Shown here: positions 26,226 to 35,008 of the stretch, piece by piece
Position numbering within the stretch: position 1 is the first letter of the stretch
Layout of the letters: each line of letters begins with the position of its first letter
Assembly: GCA_026984795.1 (NCBI GenBank)
Contig: JALSRK010000049.1
Coordinates: 1-50,346 of the forward strand
DNA length: 50,346 bases
Reading direction: 5' to 3'
Origin: Solibacteraceae bacterium
Lineage (GTDB): Bacteria; Acidobacteriota; Terriglobia; Bryobacterales; Bryobacteraceae
The notes under the pieces: model-generated
Told to the model about the DNA's origin: nothing
The model's database searches: none
The model's input: only the letters and a program-made list of their open reading frames with translations
Made by a program: the position numbers and the translations under genes

Positions 26226-27656
26226 ATGGGCATTTCCGGGTCTCTGTTCGCCCGGCGGTTCGGGGTGACAGAGCAGGATCTCGAGCGGTACCTTCGCGAA
26301 GCGCTGTCGTCGGGGGGCGACTATGCGGATCTGTTCTTCGAGTACGTCGCCACGACGTCGATCTCCCTGGATGAAACAATCGTCAAGAGCGCCACGCAAG
26401 GCGTGAGCATGGGGGCCGGCGTGCGCGTAATCCAGGGAGAGCGGAGCGGCTACGCCTACACCGACGACCTGGTCCCGGAACGGGTTCTGCACGCGGCGCG
26501 GGTAGCGGCGGCGATCGCTTCCGGACCGTCAAGACAGCCGGCGGCCGCCTTCGCCGGACCGGAGCGCCGGGACTGCTATCCAGTGGCAACGGCGCCCAGC
26601 GAGACGGACCTGGCAGAGCGCTTGAGACTCGTACAGCGGGCCGACGAAGCGGCCCGGGCCTACGACAAGCGGGTCTTCCAGGTCCAGGCGGCCTACGGCG
26701 ACAGTCTCCGGCATGTGCTGGTGGCCACGAGCGAAGGGGTGGCGGCCCACGACCGCCAGCCCATGGCGCGCCTGAACGTGCTCGTGCTGGCCCGGGAGAA
26801 AGGCGGGGAGCCGCGCAGCGGCTACGGCGGCGGGGGAGGGCGCGTAGAATTGAGCTTCTTCCTCAACGAGAAGACGCCGGAGCAGTTCGCCCGGGAAGCA
26901 GCCCGGCAAGCCGTGGTGCAACTGGAAGCGCAGGAAGGGCCGGCGGGCGAGATGACGGTGGTACTTGGTCCGGGCTGGCCGGGGATTCTGCTGCATGAAG
27001 CGGTGGGCCACGGCCTGGAAGCGGATTTCAACCGCAAGGGTGTCTCGGCGTTCGCGAACCGGATGGGCGAACAGGTGGCCAGTCCGCTGGTCACGGTGGT
27101 GGACGACGGCACGCTGGCGCACCGGAGGGGGTCGATCAATATCGACGACGAGGGGACGCCGTCGCAGCGGACGGTCCTGATTGAGAACGGCGTACTGAAA
27201 GGGTACATGCAGGACCGCCTTTCCAGCCGGCTCATGGGAGCCCCTCCGACGGGCAACGGGCGCCGCGAGAGTTACCAGCACATCCCGATCCCTCGGATGA
27301 CGAACACTTTCATGTTGAGCGGCGAGAGCGATCCGGAGGAGATCATCCGGTCAGTAGAGAAAGGGATCTATTGCGCGATGTTCGGCGGTGGGCAGGTGGA
27401 CATCACCAGCGGCAACTTCGTCTTCTCGGCCATTGAGAGCTACCTGATCGAGGGCGGCAGGCTCACCCGGCCGGTGCGGGGCGTGACGCTCATCGGCAAC
27501 GGCCCGGAGGCGCTGAAGCACGTCACGATGGTCGGCAACGATCTGCGGCTGGACGAGGGCATCGGCACCTGCGGCAAGGACGGCCAGAACGTGCCGGTGG
27601 GCGTGGGAATACCGACGATCAAGCTGGAGCGCATGACCGTGGGGGGAGCGCGATGA
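26226..27656 (+). CDS. tldD: Metalloprotease TldD
   Basis: The 476-residue protein is the catalytic subunit of the TldD/TldE (PmbA) heterodimeric metallopeptidase. The zinc motif HEAVGHG gives His257, Glu258 and His262. Other family marks are LVTVVDDGTLAHRRGSINIDDEGTPSQRTVLIENG and the C-terminal Cys-bearing region. The complex degrades unfolded peptides and matures microcin B17 and CcdA in E. coli. The start at 26226 gives the usual length and follows a TAGGCT box. It overlaps pmbA by 4 nt, as expected for subunits made in equal amounts. Confidence 0.96.
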   Translation: MGISGSLFARRFGVTEQDLERYLREALSSGGDYADLFFEYVATTSISLDETIVKSATQGVSMGAGVRVIQGERSGYAYTDDLVPERVLHAARVAAAIASGPSRQPAAAFAGPERRDCYPVATAPSETDLAERLRLVQRADEAARAYDKRVFQVQAAYGDSLRHVLVATSEGVAAHDRQPMARLNVLVLAREKGGEPRSGYGGGGGRVELSFFLNEKTPEQFAREAARQAVVQLEAQEGPAGEMTVVLGPGWPGILLHEAVGHGLEADFNRKGVSAFANRMGEQVASPLVTVVDDGTLAHRRGSINIDDEGTPSQRTVLIENGVLKGYMQDRLSSRLMGAPPTGNGRRESYQHIPIPRMTNTFMLSGESDPEEIIRSVEKGIYCAMFGGGQVDITSGNFVFSAIESYLIEGGRLTRPVRGVTLIGNGPEALKHVTMVGNDLRLDEGIGTCGKDGQNVPVGVGIPTIKLERMTVGGAR

Positions 27657-29002
27657 CGGCGGAATTAGAAGAGATCGCCGCGCGGGTGGTCCGGATGGCG
27701 CTGGAGGGCGGCGCCGATGACGCCGAGTGCACCGTCTTGTCCGGCGACGAGTTCACGGCGACAGTCCGGATGGGCGAGCTCGAGCGGCTCAAGGACGCCG
27801 GCTCACGCGCGGCGGGAGTCCGGGTGCTGGTCGGGCGTCGGCCCGGCTCGGCGTACAGCTCCGATTTGAGTCCGGAAGGGCTGCGCCGGATGGTCGATTC
27901 GGCCGTGGAGCTGGCGAGGATCACCAGTGAGGATCCCTACGCCGGGCTTCCCGAGTCCACCGAGCTGGGGCGCCTCGAAGGGGATTTGCAACTTTACTTC
28001 CACGAGCTCGGGGCACTGGCCACGGAAGCCCGCATCCGGGCGGCCAGAGAGGCGGAAGAAGCAGCCCTGGCTTACGACTCGAGGATCACCAACTCCGAGG
28101 GAGCCTCGGTCGATACACGGGTCTCATACCGGGCGTTCGCCAACTCCCGGGGGTTCTGCGGATCTTACAGCGCCAGCCGCTGTTCGGTCAGCGTGGTTCC
28201 GGTCGCGAAGGAAGGCGGCTCGATGGAGCGGGACTACTGGTTCGAACAGTCGCGCTCGGCGGCCGCCCTCGAGCATTCGCACCAGGTGGGGCGGAAGGCG
28301 GCCGAGCGTGCCATCCGGCGGCTGGGACCGCGCAAGGTCGCCACGCAAAAGGCGCCTGTGGTGTTCGAACCCGAGGCGGCGCGGACGTTGCTCGGCCACA
28401 TCTTCGAAGCCGTCAGCGGCGACGCCGTATACCGCAATGCGTCCTTCCTGGCCGGGAAGCTGGGGGAAAGAATCGCCTCGGAGGAGCTGACGCTGATCGA
28501 CGACGGCACACTGCCGGGCCTGTTCGGCACGGCCCCGTTCGACGATGAAGGGGTACCGACGCGCCGGACCGTGGTGATCGAGCGCGGGGTGCTGCGGAGC
28601 TACCTGTTGAACACCTACACGGCGCGGAAGCTCGGTTTGAAGACGACGGGAAACGCCAGCCGGGGCTTGACGGGCAACGCCGGGGTGGGCCACGGGAATT
28701 TCTTCGCCGAACCCGGGCAGGCGGCTCCGGAAGAGCTGATCCGAGGCGTCCGGAACGGCTTCTACGTCACTGAGTTGATCGGTTTCGGGGTCAACACGGT
28801 CACCGGCGAATACTCACGGGGAGCCGCCGGCTTGTGGATCGAGAACGGCGAGCTGGCCTATCCAGTCTCGGAGGTAACCATCTCGGGGAACCTCCGGCAG
28901 ATCCTGGAAGCGATCGAGGCGGTGGCGAACGACCTGGAGTTCCGCACAGCGACGGCGTCGCCGACGCTGCTGATCGGCGAGATGACCGTCAGTGGGCAAT
29001 AG
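27653..29002 (+). CDS. pmbA: Metalloprotease subunit PmbA/TldE
   Basis: The 449-residue protein is the non-catalytic partner of TldD. It has the common fold (LTLIDDGTLPGLFGTAPFDDEGVPTRRTVVIERGVL) but no HExxxH zinc motif, and it has the C-terminal segment VNTVTGEYSRGAAGLWIENGE of PmbA proteins. It starts by ATGA overlap with tldD. The downstream gene starts 57 nt later behind its own weak -10 box. Length is normal. Confidence 0.95.
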   Translation: MTAELEEIAARVVRMALEGGADDAECTVLSGDEFTATVRMGELERLKDAGSRAAGVRVLVGRRPGSAYSSDLSPEGLRRMVDSAVELARITSEDPYAGLPESTELGRLEGDLQLYFHELGALATEARIRAAREAEEAALAYDSRITNSEGASVDTRVSYRAFANSRGFCGSYSASRCSVSVVPVAKEGGSMERDYWFEQSRSAAALEHSHQVGRKAAERAIRRLGPRKVATQKAPVVFEPEAARTLLGHIFEAVSGDAVYRNASFLAGKLGERIASEELTLIDDGTLPGLFGTAPFDDEGVPTRRTVVIERGVLRSYLLNTYTARKLGLKTTGNASRGLTGNAGVGHGNFFAEPGQAAPEELIRGVRNGFYVTELIGFGVNTVTGEYSRGAAGLWIENGELAYPVSEVTISGNLRQILEAIEAVANDLEFRTATASPTLLIGEMTVSGQ

Positions 29003-29059
29003 CGGCGCCGGCCGGACTTTGTGGGCCGCCGGAGGCGGGGTAAAGTTAGTAGAGACGCA

Positions 29060-29539
29060 ATGCTGCCCACGACTGAACCGCGGCGAGCGCGGCCCCTCGC
29101 CCTCATCCTCGTACTCATCTTCGCGCTGGTCATCGCTGGAGTCTTGTGGTGGTGGCTGAGCCGGCCGATCGACCTGACCGAGCGCTTGCCGGTGCTGACC
29201 CCGGAGGCGAAGGCATATGTAAAAAACCTCAAGCTCAGCGATGTGGAGATGAAAGCCACTGAGAATGCGCTGGGCCAGGTGCTGGTGGAGATCCTCGGCC
29301 GAATCACGAACGCCGGGACCCGCCCGGTGAAGCGCGCCATCCTCCAGTGCGTGTTCTACGACCCTTACGGCCAGGTGGTAGCGCGGGAATTAGTGGCCAT
29401 CGTGCGGGAGAAGGACGGCATTCTCTACCCGGGCGAGACGCGGAAGTTCCGCCTGCCTTTCGACGCACTGCCCGATACCTGGAACCAGGCGATGCCCCAG
29501 CTCGTCATCGCGGAGATCGTCTTCGGAGACGAATCCTGA
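29060..29539 (+). CDS. Membrane-anchored FxLYD-like domain protein
   Basis: The 159-residue product has one N-terminal membrane helix (LALILVLIFALVIAGVLWWWL, about residues 13-33 in outline) and an exported beta-sandwich domain of the FxLYD kind. The latter is seen in VLVEILGRITNAGTRPVKRAIL, which leads into CVFYDPYGQVVARE and a C-terminal YPGETRKFRLPFD. Such domains are found in envelope proteins of unknown function. ATG 29060 is chosen. TAAAGT at 29041-29046 may be a -10 box, giving a short leader. It overlaps the receiver gene by one base, so the two are translationally coupled. Confidence 0.75.
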   Translation: MLPTTEPRRARPLALILVLIFALVIAGVLWWWLSRPIDLTERLPVLTPEAKAYVKNLKLSDVEMKATENALGQVLVEILGRITNAGTRPVKRAILQCVFYDPYGQVVARELVAIVREKDGILYPGETRKFRLPFDALPDTWNQAMPQLVIAEIVFGDES

Positions 29540-29892
29540 TGGCCCGCGTACTCCTGGTGGACGACGACCCGGACCAGACCGAGATCCGCGCGCTGATCCT
29601 GGAGAGGTTCGGGCACGCCGTGCGGACGGCTGGGAACACGGAAGAGGCGCTCAGCGAGCTTCGGAACTGGGATCCCGACGTCGTGGTCATGGACCTGCGC
29701 CTGCCTCGAGGCGAGGACGGTACGGCGCTGATCCGGGCTTTACGCGAGCTCTCGCCCGCCGTTCCCATTCTCGTCGTTTCCGGCTGGCCCGAGGACCTGG
29801 CGGGCCGTCCTGAAGCGGGGATGATCGACCGGATCCTCCGGAAGCCGGTGCGGACCCAGGACCTGGTGGGCTTTATCGACGAGGTAGCGTGA
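29539..29892 (+). CDS. Stand-alone response-regulator receiver domain
   Basis: The 117-residue protein is a CheY-like receiver without an output domain. The acidic pocket is Asp8-Asp10 in VLLVDDDPDQ, the phosphoacceptor is Asp52 in VVVMDLRLP, and the conserved Lys102 is in RILRKPV. The usual Thr/Ser switch residue is Ser81 in VVSGWPE. It starts on the last base of the FxLYD-like gene. No histidine kinase lies in the window, so it may serve an orphan kinase or a phosphorelay. Confidence 0.93.
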   Translation: MARVLLVDDDPDQTEIRALILERFGHAVRTAGNTEEALSELRNWDPDVVVMDLRLPRGEDGTALIRALRELSPAVPILVVSGWPEDLAGRPEAGMIDRILRKPVRTQDLVGFIDEVA

Positions 29893-29893
29893 G

Positions 29894-30172
29894 GTGAAGG
29901 ATCTCCGTTCACAGCTCGAACGGGAAGGAACCGTCCGCATCGGCGTCAAGGTAGTTCCGAAGAGCTCGCGGACGGGCCTGGCGGAGAAGATGCCCGGCGG
30001 TGTCTACAAGATCAGAGTGGCGGCGCCCCCGGAAAAGGGCAAGGCGAACGCCGCTCTCTGCGAGTTCCTGGCGAAGGAACTTGGGGTTCCTAAGAGGAAT
30101 GTGGCGATCGAGAGCGGGCACGCCGCGTCGCTCAAGCGCGTCCGGATCACCGCTTCAGGCCGCCGGGCCTAA
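29894..30172 (+). CDS. DUF167 (YggU-like) protein
   Basis: The 92-residue protein belongs to the DUF167/YggU family: VRIGVKVVPKSSRTGLAEKM, then the signature YKIRVAAPPEKGKANAALCEFLAKELGVP, and VAIESGHAASLKRVRI. The family is small, cytoplasmic and widely conserved with no firm function. The GTG start is 2 nt after the receiver gene stop, within the same transcript. The 3' end overlaps by 4 nt the end of the convergent gene. Confidence 0.92.
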   Translation: MKDLRSQLEREGTVRIGVKVVPKSSRTGLAEKMPGGVYKIRVAAPPEKGKANAALCEFLAKELGVPKRNVAIESGHAASLKRVRITASGRRA

Positions 30173-30882
30173 GGCCGGTCATTCCGGGGGGCGGCGCGAC
30201 CCGGCGGGTTCCCGCGGCCGAGGCTTGCCGGCTTCGCCTTCGTCTGTCGCTGGACGCGCCGGTAGTCCCGGAGCAACTGTTCCGTGATTTGCCGGGCGAC
30301 GTCAGCGCTGGCGCTCCGGAACTTCGTTCCCCGGCTCTCCCCTATCGCCGACCAAATCACGTCGCCCCCGACGTCCACGATCCTGACCGCGGCGGTGGCT
30401 TCGTGCCGGCGCTCGCTCGACCGGACGCTCTGGTCCTGCCCGACGGTGGAGCTGGCGTAAATACCGCCGCTGCGCCGGGAGCTCGATCTGGACCGCGAGG
30501 AAGAACCGAGGCTGACGGCCCCGCGAACGCTGACGCCGTCGCGGTAGTCGTGAGTCTCCGTGTAGATGAGATCCTCAGCGGAGCCGCGCAGCACGGCGTC
30601 GGCCCGATCCGGGTTTTCGGTGATCACGAACAGGCCGGCGCGTTGGATACCGGCGATGATCATGTCCCGGATCTGCCCGGCCGCATCTCCGCCGCCAAGC
30701 TGCTCGACGTAGAGACGGCGGATCTGCAGCAACTTCGCCGCCGGGGGCGGCGCGGCGGGTTTGGCCGCCGGGAGCCCGGGAGACGCCTTTGTACCGGAGG
30801 GCTCGCCCTGGCCGGCGCGGGCTCCGGCGGCCAGCGCCAGACAGACGGCCAGGACCGCTGGATACACAGCCATCTTTGACAT
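30169..30882 (-). CDS. Exported protein with CsgG-like alpha/beta domain, unknown function
   Basis: The 237-residue product has a signal peptide (AVYPAVLAVCLALAAGARA), a Pro/Ala-rich linker and a globular domain with QIRRLYVEQLGGGDAAGQIRD, AGLFVITENPDRADAVLRG and AVRIVDVGGDVIWSAIGESR. This pattern resembles the CsgG/TolB-N-like fold of outer-membrane assembly lipoproteins, in which an alpha/beta domain oligomerises. An Arg/Ser-rich insertion lies in the middle and a basic tail at the end. There is no lipobox Cys near the cleavage site. ATG 30882 is preferred over 30936 because it gives a proper signal peptide. Confidence 0.65.
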   Translation of the reverse strand: MSKMAVYPAVLAVCLALAAGARAGQGEPSGTKASPGLPAAKPAAPPPAAKLLQIRRLYVEQLGGGDAAGQIRDMIIAGIQRAGLFVITENPDRADAVLRGSAEDLIYTETHDYRDGVSVRGAVSLGSSSRSRSSSRRSGGIYASSTVGQDQSVRSSERRHEATAAVRIVDVGGDVIWSAIGESRGTKFRSASADVARQITEQLLRDYRRVQRQTKAKPASLGRGNPPGRAAPRNDRP

Positions 30883-30965
30883 GTAGTGGCTCGGACCTGA
30901 AGTTCCTCTCACAGAAAACCGCCGAGGCGGTTGCACCGGACGGCCGCCGGCCCCAGGATGGGACT

Positions 30966-31625
30966 ATGGGGCGGACGATGCTGGGCTTCCTGCTGGCCGC
31001 GATGGGCTTGTGGGGAGCTGCCGGCGAGCCCTGCGCACCGGGGCCGCTCGCCCGGGCCTTATCGAGCGACTTGAGCCGGTGGGGACCCCGAGACCGTTAT
31101 GAGATCCTGCTCGAGCCGGCCCGGCTGCGGCGGGCGTACGAGGAGCTGCGCACCGCGAGGCCGGACCTGGAGATCGACCACGTCGCCTGCGCGCTGGCCG
31201 CCGGCGCCACGCAGCAATTGGGAACGATTCGCCAGCTCGAGCGGCTCATCGAGCGATACCGCTCCGGACCCCGGCCGGTCCAGGTCTCGATGATCCTGAT
31301 GGGCATTTTCAGCCGGCTCCCGGACCGTTTACTACTGGAGGTGGTTGACCGCTATCAGGCTCGCGCCTGCCGCACGCCGGAGCCCGGCGAATTCGAACTC
31401 CGGGTCGCCACCGATGCCCTGGCTTCGACGAGCCGGGAGGCGAGAATCCGTTTCATCGAATCGGTGTTGAAGCTCTATGGTCCCGGCTCGGCCGTGTACT
31501 ACAAGACGGAGGCGAACGATTGTCTGGTGATTGTCGATCGCGAACTCGGCTACGCCGCGCTCGGCACGCTGCCGGAAGAGGTGCGGCGGCGCTACGAGAA
31601 ACGCTTCGAGATCTTCCATCACTGA
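30966..31625 (+). CDS. Exported protein of unknown function
   Basis: The 219-residue product begins with a signal peptide (MLGFLLAAMGLWGAAG). The mature part is helical and charged, with no recognised domain: repeated leucine- and arginine-rich helices (LRRAYEELRTARPDLEIDHVACAL, IRQLERLIERYR) and four Cys residues. The chosen ATG 30966 could be replaced by ATG 30978, which also leaves a signal peptide. It is divergent from the CsgG-like gene across an 83-bp gap that must hold both promoters. Confidence 0.6.
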   Translation: MGRTMLGFLLAAMGLWGAAGEPCAPGPLARALSSDLSRWGPRDRYEILLEPARLRRAYEELRTARPDLEIDHVACALAAGATQQLGTIRQLERLIERYRSGPRPVQVSMILMGIFSRLPDRLLLEVVDRYQARACRTPEPGEFELRVATDALASTSREARIRFIESVLKLYGPGSAVYYKTEANDCLVIVDRELGYAALGTLPEEVRRRYEKRFEIFHH

Positions 31626-31697
31626 GCCGTCCGGAAGCTTTACAGAAGCCGTCCGGGGGAACCCGCCACGGGTTTCCAGCGCCCGCGGTTTGTCGGG

Positions 31698-31703
31698 TAC
31701 ACT
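31698..31703 (+). promoter_or_regulatory. -10 box (TACACT) of the sulfatase-like gene
   Basis: TACACT ends 11 nt before the ATG at 31715, giving a leader of only a few nucleotides, although GGGAG at 31704-31708 could serve as ribosome binding site if transcription starts earlier. Moderate evidence only. Confidence 0.35.
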
Positions 31704-31714
31704 GGGAGACAGTG

Positions 31715-33094
31715 ATGCACGGCAAGCTCGTTCTAGCACTCCTGGCGGCCGCGGCCGTTGCGCCCGGAGCGCAGAAACCGCCAGAGCCGAACGTCCTGAT
31801 GATCACGGTGGACACGCTTCGCGCCGACCATCTCTCGTGCTACGGCTATTACCTGCGCACTTCGCCGAATATCGACCAGCTCGCCGCCGAGGGTGTCCGA
31901 TTCGCCGACGCCAACACGGCAATCCCGCTTACGGGACCGTCGCATATTTCGCTTCTGACCAGCCGGTATCCGCAGGAGCATGGCGCGCGGATCAACGGCC
32001 TATCCCACAACGAACAAACGAAGCTCCTGTTCCTGCCACAGATCCTGCGGAAGTTCGGCTACCGGACGGCGGCGTTCATCAGCGCCTGGCCCCTGACGAG
32101 CCGTCTGACGCACCTGGACCGCTGGTTCGACGAGTACGATGAGGACCTGCCGCGCACTTACCAGATGTTCAATTCGCAGCGCTGGGCGGAGGACGTTGCG
32201 CCGCGGGCCATCCGGTGGCTGGAGACCAATGGGAACCAGCGCTTCTTTCTCTGGGTCCACTTCTTCGATCCCCATGAACCGTACGACCTCCGGGAACCGT
32301 TCGCCGATCCGGAGCGGATTGGAGAGCCGGGACCGCGGGCCCCGGAGATGAACAGCGAGGAAGCACGGGAAAGGGTGCGCCGGTACGATTCAGAGATCGG
32401 GTACGCGGACCATTGGATCGGAGAGATCCTGAAGACGATCGACCGGCTGGGCCTGCGCGAGAACACCTTGGTAGTCTTGCTGGCTGACCACGGCGAGAGC
32501 CTGGGCGAGCACGACTACGTGGGGCACGGCCGGCAACTCTACCAGCCGATCGTACACATTCCGCTGATCTTTCGCTATCCGGCCCGGATCCCTGCCGGCA
32601 AAGTGATCCAGACCGAAGTTTCGATTCTCGACGTTGCCCCGACGATCATCGACATGGCGATCCGGCCGTATCACCCGGATCTTCACCTCCCAGTGAAGCT
32701 TGGCGGGAGAAGCCTCTCACAGAGCCTCACCGGTGGGCCGCCCCCGGATGAGCAACTGCTCCGGTACGTGACGTTCGCGGGCCGAAAAGGCTGGATGCCG
32801 AAACTCCTGATCGACTTGTTCGTCGATTTCAAAGGGCTGCCGCTGAAGATGGGCCAGCGGCTCGGCAACCGCAAGGTGATCTGGACGCCGAAGAAGAAAG
32901 ATCTGGAGATCCTGAATATCGCGCGGGACCCCCTGGAGCTCCAGCCGGTGAAGCCTCCGGCCGGCTCACCGCAATACCGGGCGGAGACGGCGCGGCTGCG
33001 GCGGTGGTTCGAACGGACGGCCGCGGCAGCGGGCGAGAACCGGATGACCGAGAAGGACATCAAGGTTCTCAAGAGCCTGGGTTATCTGCAGTAG
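31715..33094 (+). CDS. Exported sulfatase-like hydrolase with Thr nucleophile
   Basis: The 459-residue protein belongs to the alkaline-phosphatase/sulfatase superfamily. After a signal peptide it shows NVLMITVDTLRADHLSCYGY (metal ligand Asp33), the nucleophile region AIPLTGPSHISLLTS, FDPHEPYD and the metal-binding LADHGESLGEHDYVGHG. True sulfatases carry Cys or Ser in C/S-x-P-S-R for conversion to formylglycine. Here Thr73 stands in that place and His replaces the Arg, as in phosphoryl-transferring members. Sulfate-ester cleavage is therefore doubtful. ATG 31715 has GGGAG 6 nt upstream. Confidence 0.88.
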   Translation: MHGKLVLALLAAAAVAPGAQKPPEPNVLMITVDTLRADHLSCYGYYLRTSPNIDQLAAEGVRFADANTAIPLTGPSHISLLTSRYPQEHGARINGLSHNEQTKLLFLPQILRKFGYRTAAFISAWPLTSRLTHLDRWFDEYDEDLPRTYQMFNSQRWAEDVAPRAIRWLETNGNQRFFLWVHFFDPHEPYDLREPFADPERIGEPGPRAPEMNSEEARERVRRYDSEIGYADHWIGEILKTIDRLGLRENTLVVLLADHGESLGEHDYVGHGRQLYQPIVHIPLIFRYPARIPAGKVIQTEVSILDVAPTIIDMAIRPYHPDLHLPVKLGGRSLSQSLTGGPPPDEQLLRYVTFAGRKGWMPKLLIDLFVDFKGLPLKMGQRLGNRKVIWTPKKKDLEILNIARDPLELQPVKPPAGSPQYRAETARLRRWFERTAAAAGENRMTEKDIKVLKSLGYLQ

Positions 33095-33134
33095 CCCGTG
33101 CCGGCGGGAGCTTGGGGGCCGTTTTCGGCGCCGT

Positions 33135-34163
33135 TCAGCCGAGCAGCCTGTTCACTTCCCGCATCACCGCGAAGGCATCGGCCACGTACAGCACATCGGC
33201 CTTGCCCTGGGCCCAGCCGCAGTTGGGATCCAGGTTCACCGCACGGCGCTCTTTGATGAAACGCCAGCCCACCACGTGGGGCTCCTCGCCGTGGCAGCAA
33301 GTGGCGAGGCCTTTGGGATGGCGCGGGGTAGAGCCGGTCTGGCCGACCTGGTGTAAGTGGGTGAGGAACGGCAGTACGGCCTGGCCTTCGCTCGAGAGCT
33401 CGACAAGCGACTTACTGGATCCCAGCGAACACTTCGTCTTGCGCACGAAATCGAGGATGAGCTCCGCAGCTTCTTCCAGGTGCGACAGGCCGTCGGGCTG
33501 TTTCTTGGTCCAGCCGGCCCCGGCGACGAAGAGGAGGCCGGCGTCGGGGCGGATGGTTTGCTCGTCGGTTTCGGGGGCCTCCACACCAACCACCTTGGTC
33601 CGGTCCCATGATTCGGCAACCTCCGCCGGCAGCGCCTCGAGCGCCGTTTCGCCCGCCTCGCCGGCCCACGGCTCGATGTTGCCGGCATCCATCAACAGGA
33701 CCCACGGGCGGGACCGGCGCGTCTGCTGGGCCTCGATTCGCTGACGGTAATACCAGCGCCGCACCTGGACGGCCCCATCAGCGACTTCGACGGCGGCGAT
33801 GTGGGTGTCCACCGCCGCCCCCAGGCGGTGCGCCGCGCCCGGCAGAGCACGCATCCAGCGGGAGTCCGCTGGCGCCAGGATCAGCGTCGCTTCCGATCGC
33901 CGGGCCAGAGCCTCGGCGGCGGCGGCGTCGGAGGCGTACCGGGGCGAGGCGAACGCGTCTCCGGTAACGGCAAGGAACTTCCCTGCCCCGCAGTTCGCCA
34001 CCTGCCGGGCGGCGTCCTGCGCATCCCGGCCGACGAGTCCGACGGCCCAGGAGGCGCCGGGCAGCGAACAAGCCAGGCGCCGCGCCTGTTCCACAGCTTC
34101 GAGCCCCGCTTTCGAGAGCTTTCCTTCAGCGTCCACCCCGAGCAGCAGCAGGATCTTTTCCAT
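33135..34163 (-). CDS. etfA: Divergent electron-transfer flavoprotein alpha subunit
   Basis: The 342-residue product has the EtfA layout: an N-terminal nucleotide-fold domain and a C-terminal FAD domain. The C-terminal domain is unusual. HQVGQTG is conserved, but the following block that normally reads GISGAIQH...SK.IVAIN.D is replaced by PHVVGWRFIKERRAVNLDPNCGW, and the end keeps LYVADAFAVMREV. The start at 34163 has AGGAG 8 nt upstream, inside the end of etfB. It is the last gene of the acyl-CoA dehydrogenase operon, so its partner enzymes are encoded beside it. Confidence 0.8.
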   Translation of the reverse strand: MEKILLLLGVDAEGKLSKAGLEAVEQARRLACSLPGASWAVGLVGRDAQDAARQVANCGAGKFLAVTGDAFASPRYASDAAAAEALARRSEATLILAPADSRWMRALPGAAHRLGAAVDTHIAAVEVADGAVQVRRWYYRQRIEAQQTRRSRPWVLLMDAGNIEPWAGEAGETALEALPAEVAESWDRTKVVGVEAPETDEQTIRPDAGLLFVAGAGWTKKQPDGLSHLEEAAELILDFVRKTKCSLGSSKSLVELSSEGQAVLPFLTHLHQVGQTGSTPRHPKGLATCCHGEEPHVVGWRFIKERRAVNLDPNCGWAQGKADVLYVADAFAVMREVNRLLG

Positions 34164-34168
34164 TTCCG

Positions 34169-34978
34169 TCACTCCTTGATCCACTCCACGATCTCCTTGG
34201 CGATCTCCTCGGGCGAGAGATCTTTGATGACTTGCGTCTCGCGGCGCACGCTGGGAATCCGCACCTCCAGGAATTCGATCTTCCCGCCAGCCAGCCCCGC
34301 GGGCTGCGCCCCTTGCAGCGCCGGCATGATCGCCCGCATGTTCTGCATGCCGATCTGCGGCTGGTTCGGCGGCTCGGGCAGCGTTCCCGTGGCCCAGCCG
34401 AGCACGGCCGGCGGTCCGGCGCAGGCCGAGACCTGGTGGACGCCGCCTTCGATGCGCTCGAGGATCCGGAAGGAGCCGTCGGACTGGATTTCGAGGGCGT
34501 CCACACCCTGGAACTGGTCCGTGATGCCCAGGATCTCGCCCACCATCTGGAGCGTAGCTCCAGCGCCCCGCGAGGCCGACTCCCAGCCGCCGAAGACGAG
34601 CAGGCGCGAGCGGTCCAGTCCGGGGATCGCCTGGATGGCCCTGGCCAACGCCACGGCCGTCTCGCCGGCGTCGGTGAAGCCGGAAGCCGGGCCGTCGAGC
34701 GCCACCAGCTCGAACGGCACTTTCTGGGCAATGGTCATCATCACCTGCTGCAGCTTGGCCTTCGGACTCAAGCTGACCAGCCAGACCTTACTGCCGGGTG
34801 CGTTCCTGGCCAGATGCGCAGCCTCGTAGAGGGCGTGCGCAGCCCAAGGATCCAGCACCGCCGGCAGCATCATTTCATTCCTCAGGGCGGGCCCCTGCGG
34901 ACCCGTCACCGGTTCGAGGGTCTGCAAAGGATCCGGGACGATCCCGGCGCAGACGACGATGTGGTAACCGTTGCTCAT
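34169..34978 (-). CDS. etfB: Divergent electron-transfer flavoprotein beta subunit
   Basis: The 269-residue product aligns in outline with EtfB: VVVCAGIVPDPLQTLEPVTG at the start, ALYEAAHLARNAPGSKVWLVSLSP, and the region LLVFGGWESASRGAGATLQMVGEILGI. In usual EtfB proteins the latter reads G.QA.D.D.GQ.GP.LA..LG and binds AMP or FAD; the Asp-rich core is missing here. The C-terminus has the family-like VRRETQVIKDLSPEEIAKEIVEWI. It starts 30 nt after the flavoprotein dehydrogenase gene, and etfA follows 5 nt later. A specialised ETF pair is inferred. Confidence 0.8.
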   Translation of the reverse strand: MSNGYHIVVCAGIVPDPLQTLEPVTGPQGPALRNEMMLPAVLDPWAAHALYEAAHLARNAPGSKVWLVSLSPKAKLQQVMMTIAQKVPFELVALDGPASGFTDAGETAVALARAIQAIPGLDRSRLLVFGGWESASRGAGATLQMVGEILGITDQFQGVDALEIQSDGSFRILERIEGGVHQVSACAGPPAVLGWATGTLPEPPNQPQIGMQNMRAIMPALQGAQPAGLAGGKIEFLEVRIPSVRRETQVIKDLSPEEIAKEIVEWIKE

Positions 34979-35008
34979 AGTCTCCGTTCCTGTCTCCTGA
35001 CCGCCGGA

